Source: B21-G16 sp003644825 [NCBI: Candidatus Zhuqueibacterota bacterium] (GTDB lineage Bacteria; SM23-31; B21-G16). From it: 6,959 bases of DNA. The notes beneath the pieces are model-generated. The model saw only the letters and a program-made list of their open reading frames with translations, was not told the origin of the DNA and did not search any database. Both the position numbers and the translations under genes were made by a program. The stretch covers positions 1-6,959 of the forward strand of contig QNDJ01000079.1 in assembly GCA_003644825.1 (NCBI GenBank). The letters run 5' to 3'. Positions 1 to 5,816 of this stretch are shown here, one piece after another. The first letter of the stretch is position 1; every line of letters starts with the position of its first letter.

Positions 1-20
1 AGGAAAGCAAAAAATTAATG

Positions 21-36
21 TATAAAATATTTTATA
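21..36. repeat. Perfect 16-base AT-only palindrome downstream of the Crp-like gene
   Basis: TATAAAATATTTTATA is its own reverse complement and lies 10 bases past the stop of the regulator gene. It contains no G or C, so it is a poor terminator stem. It could be an operator, a promoter-like element for a gene to the left, or chance in AT-rich DNA. The rest of 1-46 holds no feature I can support. Confidence 0.4.
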
Positions 37-46
37 AACATCCCTT

Positions 47-748
47 CTATTCTTTAATAACCTTATAAATTCTCTCGTAAGCCTGGATTTCATTGGGGTT
101 AAGAAGTTTTCCGAATTTGCTGCCTTCCGGTGATTTCATAATTAAAAATTTGGCATATTTTTCCAGTCTATCTTTATCAGGGATGTATAATCTATCAGAA
201 GAGCCCTTCACAGATACAAGATTAAACTGATTTAGTTTTTGCAGCCTCGAATCAAGAACATCCTCAGTGATTCCAAGAAGGTTACACACTTCATCTCTAA
301 CCAGTCTAAGATTCACCGATTTTCCTCTTTCTTCGGTTAGCCCATATTCTTCTACTAAGAGTCCAATAGTTTTAATTATACTGTAATCAAGAGAAATCCT
401 TGTTTTCGGTTTTATACCCTTTTTTGTTTTTATAATTCTCTGAGCTATTGTTTTAATGATAGTTACAAGCCATTCAGGGACTTTTCTGAACTGTGATTCC
501 AAGGTTTTTTTATTTACAACAACGACTTCAGTATCTTCAATTGCTTTAATGCTTGTAGTTCTTACAGGATCTCCAAAAAGTGCCATTTCTCCAAAAAACG
601 ATTTTGCTCCAAGAATCTCAAGAACTATCTGGTCATCTCCCATTTCTCTTATACTTTCAACCTTCCCAGATGTTATTATATACATTTCTCTTCCGATATC
701 CCCCTCATGATAAATGAACTCACCTGCCTGAAAATTTAATTTATTCAT
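47..748 (-). CDS. Crp/Fnr-family transcriptional regulator with cyclic-nucleotide-binding domain
   Basis: Predicted DNA-binding regulator of 233 aa. The N-terminal part (about 5-85) is a cNMP-binding beta-roll: FQAGEFIYHEGDIGREMYII, then FFGEMALFGDPVRTTSI at 51-67. Gly53-Glu54 and Arg63-Thr64 correspond to the ribose- and phosphate-contacting residues of Crp, so binding of a cyclic nucleotide is possible. A long linking helix follows (about 90-110). A winged helix-turn-helix is suggested at about 148-190 (VRDEVCNLLGITEDVLDSRLQKL). There is a single Cys (155), so an Fnr-type iron-sulfur cluster is unlikely. The last 45 residues after the wing are an extension I do not recognise. It starts 30 bases after argF with a weak ribosome site and is the last gene visible in the operon. 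Ligand and target genes cannot be read from the sequence. Confidence 0.85.
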   Translation of the reverse strand: MNKLNFQAGEFIYHEGDIGREMYIITSGKVESIREMGDDQIVLEILGAKSFFGEMALFGDPVRTTSIKAIEDTEVVVVNKKTLESQFRKVPEWLVTIIKTIAQRIIKTKKGIKPKTRISLDYSIIKTIGLLVEEYGLTEERGKSVNLRLVRDEVCNLLGITEDVLDSRLQKLNQFNLVSVKGSSDRLYIPDKDRLEKYAKFLIMKSPEGSKFGKLLNPNEIQAYERIYKVIKE

Positions 749-778
749 AAAAATCCATTCTCGGTTTTATTATTCAAT

Positions 779-1693
779 CTATTTAATTAAATCCACAAGA
801 ATAGCTTTCTGGACATGGAGCCTGTTTTCAGCCTCATCAAATACAACAGAATTGGGTCCATCAATTACTTCATCAGTTATTTCTTCTTCTCTATGAGCAG
901 GAAGGCAGTGCATTACAAGGCAATCATCTTTAGCTTCACTTAATAATTTACTGTCGATTCTAAATCCATCAAAAGCTTTTTTCTTTTCATCAGCATCTTT
1001 TTCCTGCCCCATACTAACCCAGACATCAGTGTAAAGCACATCAGCTTTTTTTGCTGCCTCAAAGGGTTCGTGCATTATTCTGAAGTTATTAAAACCTTTC
1101 TTTTTAGCAAACTCCATAATGGAAGAATCAGGCTCATAACCAACCGGACAGCACACAATAAGCTCAAAAGGAAATTTTGTACTCATATTAATCCAGGAAT
1201 TTGCAACATTGTTTCCATCCCCGATAAAAACTATTTTTAAATTATCCACATATTTTTTATGTTCATAAATTGTAAAAAGGTCTGTCATCACCTGACAGGG
1301 ATGAAGTAAATCCGTCAATCCATTAATTACCGGTATTGTTGCATTTTCAGCAAGTTCGATTATCTCCTTATGAGCAAACAGACGTGCCATAATTCCATCG
1401 TTATATCTTGATAGAACCCGGGCAATATCAGCAGTAGATTCTCTTTTCCCCATCTGAATATCGCCAGGAGACAAATATAGAGCATGCCCCCCCAGCTGAT
1501 ACATCCCTACCTCAAAAGAAATCCGCGTTCTGGCTGAAGGCTTCTGAAAAACCATCGCAAGGGTTTTTCCAATTAATGGACAATATCCTTCTCCGGATAT
1601 TGTTTTCTTCTTTATTTCATCTGTAAGTCTGAATATCTCTTCAATCCATTCTCGCGAATAATCCGCTATAGATATAAAATCTCTTTTCTCCAT
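779..1693 (-). CDS. argF: Ornithine carbamoyltransferase
   Basis: Cytoplasmic enzyme converting ornithine and carbamoyl phosphate to citrulline in arginine synthesis. It has 304 aa, the usual size. Carbamoyl-phosphate motifs are SARTR at 53-57 and HPCQ at 131-134. The second half has GDGNNV at 158-163, DVWVSMGQE from 223 (the SMG loop that marks ornithine as the substrate) and HCLPAHR at 262-268 with catalytic Cys263. These separate it from aspartate and N-acetylornithine carbamoyltransferases. The first motif is SARTR rather than the usual STRTR; the flanking PS and RTR are kept. It starts 36 bases after hslU with GAGG seven bases before the ATG. No other arginine gene is nearby, so a biosynthetic role is preferred over a catabolic (arcB-type) one only because arcA and arcC are also missing. 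The gene looks intact. Confidence 0.96.
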   Translation of the reverse strand: MEKRDFISIADYSREWIEEIFRLTDEIKKKTISGEGYCPLIGKTLAMVFQKPSARTRISFEVGMYQLGGHALYLSPGDIQMGKRESTADIARVLSRYNDGIMARLFAHKEIIELAENATIPVINGLTDLLHPCQVMTDLFTIYEHKKYVDNLKIVFIGDGNNVANSWINMSTKFPFELIVCCPVGYEPDSSIMEFAKKKGFNNFRIMHEPFEAAKKADVLYTDVWVSMGQEKDADEKKKAFDGFRIDSKLLSEAKDDCLVMHCLPAHREEEITDEVIDGPNSVVFDEAENRLHVQKAILVDLIK

Positions 1694-1700
1694 TTTTATT

Positions 1701-1704
1701 CCTC
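1701..1704 (-). promoter_or_regulatory. Shine-Dalgarno of argF
   Basis: GAGG on the minus strand, seven bases before the ATG at 1693, in the 36-base gap after hslU. It supports this start and suggests argF is translated independently of hslU. Confidence 0.7.
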
Positions 1705-1729
1705 AAATTATATTATCTAAAAAGGGAAA

Positions 1730-3079
1730 TTAAAGGATATATCTGCTCAAATCTTCATCCTTAACTATATCTTTTAAAGTTTTTATAACAAATTGTTTTG
1801 TGATAGTAATTTTCTTTTTCTTACCATCGGGAGAGCTGTAAAGTATATCTTCCAGTAGAGTAGTCATAATAGTATGAAGTCTTCTTGCTCCGATATTTTC
1901 AGTTCTTTCATTGACCTCGCTGGCAGTTTTTGCAATTTCTTTTATAGCACCATCGGTAAAACTAATATCAATTCCTTCAGTCTTCAGAAGGGCAGTATAT
2001 TGAGAAACAAGGGCATTCCTGGGCTCAGTCAGGATTCTGATAAAATCTTCTGTTGTTAAGCTATCAAGTTCAACTCTGATAGGAAATCTCCCCTGAAGCT
2101 CGGGAATTAAATCTGAAGGTTTGGATATATGAAAAGCACCTGAAGCTATAAAAAGAATATGATCCGTTTTTACCATACCATACTTTGTAACGACACTGCA
2201 TCCCTCAACAACAGGCAATATATCTCTCTGGACTCCTTCTCTTGAAACATCCGGTCCAACCTTGGATTTAGAACCTGCAATCTTATCAATCTCATCTAAA
2301 AATACAATACCCGAATTCTCGACCCTTTTAATAGCTTCTGTTATTACTTCATCCATATCTATAAGTTTTTGAGCTTCTTCCTGAACAAGGATTTTTCTTG
2401 CTTCAGCAACTGTAATTTTTCTTTTTTTTACCTTCTTCGGTAAAAAACCACCAAAAATCTCCTGAATGTTCAACCCCATTTCTTCTATTCCAATAGGGGA
2501 AAATATCTGCATCATAGGATATGATTCTGAATGAATATCAAGTTCTACAAGCCTTGATTCCAGTTTTTTTTCTTCCAGTTGTTTTCTGAGTTTTTCTCTT
2601 GTGTTATTCCATTTTTCTTCATTTCTTTCATTATTATTTTTTGACCTGCTTTTTCTATTTCTTTTGTAAGGTAAAAGAAGGTCAAGAATTCTTTCTTCAG
2701 CGTGGCTTTCTGCTTTTTTCTGAACCTGTTTTGTTTTTTCTGCTTTTACCATAGATACGGCTAAATCAACCAGGTCTCTGATTATAGACTCAACATCTCT
2801 ACCAACATATCCCACTTCAGTAAATTTCGATGCTTCGACTTTAATAAAGGGTGCATTTGCCAATTTCGCAAGCCTTCTTGCAATTTCCGTTTTACCAACA
2901 CCTGTCGGTCCAATTAAAATAATGTTGTTAGGCATAATTTCTTCCCGGAGATGCTCTTCAACCTGCTGTCTCCTCCATCGGTTTCTCATTGCAATAGCAA
3001 CAGACTTTTTAGCTTTGTCCTGTCCTATAATATATTTATCAAGTTCTTTTACAATTTCCCTGGGAGTCAGTTCTCTCAT
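1730..3079 (-). CDS. hslU: ATP-dependent protease HslVU, ATPase subunit HslU
   Basis: AAA+ unfoldase that recognises, unfolds and threads substrates into HslV. At 449 aa it is close to E. coli HslU (443). Seen in order: N-terminal [17 protein letters not shown]; Walker A GPTGVGKT at 57-64; the pore loop GYVG at 90-93; the charged, poorly conserved I-domain from about 110 to 245; Walker B IVFLDE at 258-263; sensor-1 region around 310-317; the arginine finger in LQGRFPIRV (Arg331); sensor-2 GARR at 397-400; and a C-terminal DEDLSRYIL, the tail that docks into HslV. The stop of hslV and the ATG share one base (TAATG). A strong GGAGG lies five bases upstream, inside the last hslV codons, so the two subunits are probably translated in a coupled, balanced way. 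It appears intact, with every motif I looked for present. Confidence 0.98.
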   Translation of the reverse strand: MRELTPREIVKELDKYIIGQDKAKKSVAIAMRNRWRRQQVEEHLREEIMPNNIILIGPTGVGKTEIARRLAKLANAPFIKVEASKFTEVGYVGRDVESIIRDLVDLAVSMVKAEKTKQVQKKAESHAEERILDLLLPYKRNRKSRSKNNNERNEEKWNNTREKLRKQLEEKKLESRLVELDIHSESYPMMQIFSPIGIEEMGLNIQEIFGGFLPKKVKKRKITVAEARKILVQEEAQKLIDMDEVITEAIKRVENSGIVFLDEIDKIAGSKSKVGPDVSREGVQRDILPVVEGCSVVTKYGMVKTDHILFIASGAFHISKPSDLIPELQGRFPIRVELDSLTTEDFIRILTEPRNALVSQYTALLKTEGIDISFTDGAIKEIAKTASEVNERTENIGARRLHTIMTTLLEDILYSSPDGKKKKITITKQFVIKTLKDIVKDEDLSRYIL

Positions 3080-3648
3080 TAACGCCTCCGTTTTTGTATT
3101 TTATCTTTTTTTATCTCTTCGACTATAATCTTATCATTGGTATAAATGCAAATTGAAGAAGCAATTTTCATACTCTCCATCACTATTTCTTTTGCACTGA
3201 GGTTAGTATGTTTTTTAAGTACTCTTGCAGCTGCAAGGGCATAAGGGGCACCGGAACCTATAGCAACTATCCCATCATCCGGTTCTATAACATCACCATT
3301 ACCCGAAATCATCAATACATTCTCGGAATCAGCTACAGCAAGCAAAGCCTCAAGTCTTCTTAAAATTTTATCAGTTCTCCATTCTTTAGCTAATTCAACA
3401 GCAGACCTGTATAAATTGCCTTTATACTGTTCAAGTTTTCGTTCAAACTTATCAAATAATGTGAATGCGTCTGCTGCTGTTCCAGCAAAACCTACAAGAA
3501 CTTTATCATTATATATTTTTCTAACCTTTTTTGAGCCGTGTTTTACAATCGTCTCCCCAACAGTAACCTGACCATCTCCACCAAGAGCAACTTCTCCGTT
3601 ATGAATAATACTTATAATAGTTGTTGACCTTGATTTTTGACTTTTCAT
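3079..3648 (-). CDS. hslV: ATP-dependent protease HslVU, peptidase subunit HslV
   Basis: Threonine protease related to the proteasome beta subunit; it forms a double hexamer capped by HslU and degrades unfolded or regulatory cytoplasmic proteins. The STTIISI segment places the nucleophile at Thr9. Numbering from there, Asp17 (GDGQ, residue 25), Lys33 (residue 41) and Ser124 (GSGAPYA, residue 132) all fall where the family needs them. Further matches are [31 protein letters not shown] and ICIYTN. The length of 189 aa is slightly over E. coli HslV (176): there is an eight-residue leader (MKSQKSRS) that must be removed to free Thr9, and a basic tail ending KIQKRRR. The frame is open upstream into the rpoN end, but the first ATG fits the family. 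It starts 10 bases after the rpoN stop with no good Shine-Dalgarno, so coupling to rpoN translation is plausible. Confidence 0.97.
   Translation of the reverse strand: MKSQKSRSTTIISIIHNGEVALGGDGQVTVGETIVKHGSKKVRKIYNDKVLVGFAGTAADAFTLFDKFERKLEQYKGNLYRSAVELAKEWRTDKILRRLEALLAVADSENVLMISGNGDVIEPDDGIVAIGSGAPYALAAARVLKKHTNLSAKEIVMESMKIASSICIYTNDKIIVEEIKKDKIQKRRR
3085..3089 (-). promoter_or_regulatory. Shine-Dalgarno of hslU
   Basis: GGAGG on the minus strand, five bases before the hslU ATG. It lies within the final Arg codons of hslV. It is the clearest ribosome site in the window and fixes the start at 3079. Confidence 0.85.
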
Positions 3649-3651
3649 AAT

Positions 3652-3668
3652 AAAAATTTCAAATTTTT
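3652..3668. repeat. AT-rich palindrome across the rpoN stop / hslV leader
   Basis: AAAAATTT and AAATTTTT flank a single C, giving perfect 8-base arms. It covers the rpoN stop codon and most of the 10-base gap before hslV. As RNA it could form only a weak all-AU stem; as DNA it is a symmetric site. Function unknown. Confidence 0.35.
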
Positions 3669-5083
3669 CTTCTGAGTCTGGATACAGGTATCATCATTTG
3701 TTCCCTGTATTTTGCAACAGTTCTTCTTGCAATCGGGATGCCTTCCTTTGCAAGAATTTTAGCAATTTCGCCATCATTATACGGTTTGCCAGAATTTTCG
3801 GCTTCTATTATTTCTCTAATTCTATTTTTTATTCTAAAAGTTGAAACTTCATCACCATCTCTTGTTGTCATTTTTTCACTAAAAAAGAACTTTAATTCAA
3901 AAACTCCATAATCAGTTTGCACATATTTGCCATTTGTAACCCTGCTTATCGTGGAAATATCCATCCCTATTGCATCAGCTATATCCTTTAAAATCATTGG
4001 TTTTAAATAGTTTCTTCCTTTTTCAAAGAATTCTCTTTGTTTATTTACAATTTCTCGCATAACTTTTAACATTGTAATTTTTCTCTGTTGAATCGAATTT
4101 ATCAGCCACCTCGCTGACTCTAACTTCTGTCTTATGTATTTTTTTGCATCTTCTGGTGTGCCTTTATTATCAAGAAGCATATTCTTATATGAATTACTAA
4201 TTCTCAGTTGTGGTATATTACTTTCATTTAAGCTTATAATAAAATCATCTCCGACTTTTTCAACAATTAAATCTGGAATAATATAATTCTGAGAAACCTC
4301 GATATATCCTTCACCGGGTTTCGGGTTTAATTTACTGATCTTATTCATAGCCTCTTTAATCTCATTGAGGCTCACATTAATATCTTTTGCTAATTTCTCA
4401 AATCTTTTATTTTTAAAATCATCAAAATGCTCCTTTATTATTTTAATGGGAAGAGTATAATCACCTTCTTCTTTTGATTTCAATTGATTCAACAAACATT
4501 CCTGCAGATTCCTTGAAGCAATTCCCGGGGGGTCAAAAGTCTGAACAAGTTTAAGAATTTTTTCAACCTTCTCTTTTGATACACTAAACGATTCTGCTAT
4601 ATGGTCAACAGTGCAGGAAAGATATCCATCTTCATTAATATTCCATATTATATATTCACCAATAGCCTGTTCTTTTTCGGATAAATCGTTAAAATGAAGC
4701 TGAGAAATTAGATGGTCTGTTAGAGATAACTGAGCAACTTCTGGCCTTGAATATTCTTCCTGAATATTCGAAACCGGCGTTTTATGTTCAAAATTGTCCT
4801 CATCATTTAATATTTCATCCCAGTCAATTTCGTTTTCTTCTTCGGAACCTGCTTCATCTTCAACATCATCAAACTCATCTTTCCCGACAATATCTTCTTC
4901 TTCATTAATTTCTTCCTGTTCTTCTTCAATATCAATATCTTCTTCAAGAAGAGGATTCAATTCAAGTTCAGCTTTAATTCTCTGCTCAAGAGCAAGCACC
5001 GGCATCTGCAACAATGTAGAAAAAAGAACATGCTGTGGTGATAATTTTTGCTGTAAAAATACCTTTTGTTCTAATCTAACCAT
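3659..5083 (-). CDS. rpoN: RNA polymerase sigma-54 factor RpoN
   Basis: Alternative sigma factor that recognises -24/-12 promoters and needs AAA+ activators to open DNA. At 474 aa it has the full family length. Region I (about 1-47) is Gln/Leu-rich with LQQKLSPQ and LNPLLEE. Region II (about 48-100) is a strongly acidic linker. The core-binding domain follows, including [15 protein letters not shown] at 183-197. A helix-turn-helix lies near 364-384 ([17 protein letters not shown]), followed by NGKYVQT. The RpoN box [10 protein letters not shown] at 452-461, which reads the -24 element, is an exact match to the consensus. The start lies one base after the lptB stop (TAA-T-ATG), and the N-terminus begins as expected for the family. 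Sitting behind lptB is the usual place for rpoN. The usual downstream hpf and ptsN are absent and hslVU follows instead. No activator protein is encoded in the window. Confidence 0.98.
   Translation of the reverse strand: MVRLEQKVFLQQKLSPQHVLFSTLLQMPVLALEQRIKAELELNPLLEEDIDIEEEQEEINEEEDIVGKDEFDDVEDEAGSEEENEIDWDEILNDEDNFEHKTPVSNIQEEYSRPEVAQLSLTDHLISQLHFNDLSEKEQAIGEYIIWNINEDGYLSCTVDHIAESFSVSKEKVEKILKLVQTFDPPGIASRNLQECLLNQLKSKEEGDYTLPIKIIKEHFDDFKNKRFEKLAKDINVSLNEIKEAMNKISKLNPKPGEGYIEVSQNYIIPDLIVEKVGDDFIISLNESNIPQLRISNSYKNMLLDNKGTPEDAKKYIRQKLESARWLINSIQQRKITMLKVMREIVNKQREFFEKGRNYLKPMILKDIADAIGMDISTISRVTNGKYVQTDYGVFELKFFFSEKMTTRDGDEVSTFRIKNRIREIIEAENSGKPYNDGEIAKILAKEGIPIARRTVAKYREQMMIPVSRLRRKI
3724..3756. 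repeat. Inverted repeat in the 3' end of rpoN
   Basis: Perfect 9-base arms TTCTTGCAA (3724-3732) and TTGCAAGAA (3748-3756) are separated by 15 bases. They lie in the codons just before and into the RpoN box, about 80-110 bases ahead of hslV. The mRNA could form a moderate hairpin. Part of it is imposed by coding of the conserved [11 protein letters not shown] segment. Confidence 0.4.
4749..4769. repeat. Two GAATATTC palindromes spaced 5 bases, in rpoN
   Basis: GAATATTC at 4749-4756 and again at 4762-4769. Each copy is self-complementary, so together they can also fold as an 8-base stem with a 5-base loop (AGGAA on the mRNA). They lie in the weakly conserved stretch after the acidic region II of RpoN. 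Confidence 0.3.
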
Positions 5084-5084
5084 A

Positions 5085-5816
5085 TTACCTATCCAGTTTG
5101 AATTTTTCTCCTAAATATAACTTTCTTGTTTCCTCATCATTGGCAAGAAAATTTGCATCTCCGGACTTCAGAACGACCCCTTCATATAAAAGATAAGCCC
5201 TATCAGTGACAGATAAAGTTTCATGAACATTGTGGTCAGTAATTAATACCCCTATATTTTTCTTCTTTAACCTAAAAATAATATTCTGAATTTCTTCAAC
5301 AGCGATCGGGTCAACTCCCACAAAAGGTTCATCCAGCAACATAAAATGAGGACTGGTTACCAGAGCCCTTGTAATTTCTACCTTTCTTCTTTCCCCTCCT
5401 GATAATGTATAAGCTTTGTTTTTTCTTAAATGACTTATATTAAGTTCATTAAGTAGAATTTCAAGTTTTTCTTTTTTTTCGTTTTTTGAAATATTTAGTG
5501 TTTCAATAATAGCTTTAATATTCTGTTCAACTGTTAATTTTCTGAAAATTGAGGGTTCCTGAGATAAATAACTTAATCCCATTCTTGCTCTTTTATACAT
5601 AGGCAAATTTGTAATTTCCTTATCACCAAGAAAAACTTTTCCTTCAGTTGGTTTTATAATTCCAATAATCATATAAAAAGTAGTAGTCTTGCCAGCTCCA
5701 TTTGGACCAAGTAACCCTACAATCTCGCCCTCGTTCACTTCAATATTAACATTATCGACCACCCTTTTTTTTCCGTATTTTTTTATCAGTCCTTGGGTTC
5801 GCAGTTTTCTCTTCAT
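5085..5816 (-). CDS. lptB: LPS export ABC transporter ATP-binding protein LptB
   Basis: Cytoplasmic ATPase of the LptB2FG transporter, which extracts LPS from the inner membrane. All ABC motifs are present in 243 aa (E. coli LptB is 241): Walker A GPNGAGKT at 37-44, Q-loop Gln86 in YLSQEPSIFRKL, signature LSGGE at 138-142, Walker B ending in Asp162-Glu163, D-loop around VGVDP (166-170) and switch His195 in ITDHNVHETL. The C-terminal YLGEKFKL matches the LptB ending and separates it from LivF/LivG-type ATPases. The ATG at 5816 is well bracketed: an in-frame TAA lies at 5825-5823, three codons upstream, and the first beta strand (LRTQGLIKKY) starts at residue 5. The gene therefore truly overlaps the preceding OstA gene by 65 bases. 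No clear Shine-Dalgarno precedes it, so coupled translation is likely. LptF and LptG are not in the window. Confidence 0.97.
   Translation of the reverse strand: MKRKLRTQGLIKKYGKKRVVDNVNIEVNEGEIVGLLGPNGAGKTTTFYMIIGIIKPTEGKVFLGDKEITNLPMYKRARMGLSYLSQEPSIFRKLTVEQNIKAIIETLNISKNEKKEKLEILLNELNISHLRKNKAYTLSGGERRKVEITRALVTSPHFMLLDEPFVGVDPIAVEEIQNIIFRLKKKNIGVLITDHNVHETLSVTDRAYLLYEGVVLKSGDANFLANDEETRKLYLGEKFKLDR

Noticed and set aside
456-710. Open plus-strand frame of 84 codons
   Set aside because: Lies wholly antisense to the cNMP-binding domain of the Crp-like gene and resembles nothing known to me.
1707-1712. Perfect TATAAT on the minus strand before argF
   Set aside because: No -35 match at 17-18 bases, and a transcript from it would start at the argF ribosome site and lose it. 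Expected by chance in AT-rich DNA.
1874-3128. Two short plus-strand frames (1874-2059 and 2922-3128)
   Set aside because: Both are antisense to conserved hslU (and the hslV end) and look like shadows.
4794-5114. Open plus-strand frame of 106 codons, serine-rich
   Set aside because: It is the antisense of the acidic GAA/GAT-rich region II of rpoN; complementary TTC/TCT/TCA codons give the serine run. No ribosome site or family resemblance.
5141-5157. Sigma-54-like promoter TGGCA...TTTGC on the plus strand
   Set aside because: The GG-to-GC spacing is 11 bases instead of the strict 10, it is inside lptB, and it points against all genes here.
5765-5784. A8 and A7 runs (coding strand) as a programmed frameshift making an LptA-LptB fusion
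   Set aside because: Moving from the LptA-like frame to the lptB frame needs a +1 shift, lptB has its own ATG, and a periplasmic-cytoplasmic fusion without a membrane segment makes little sense.
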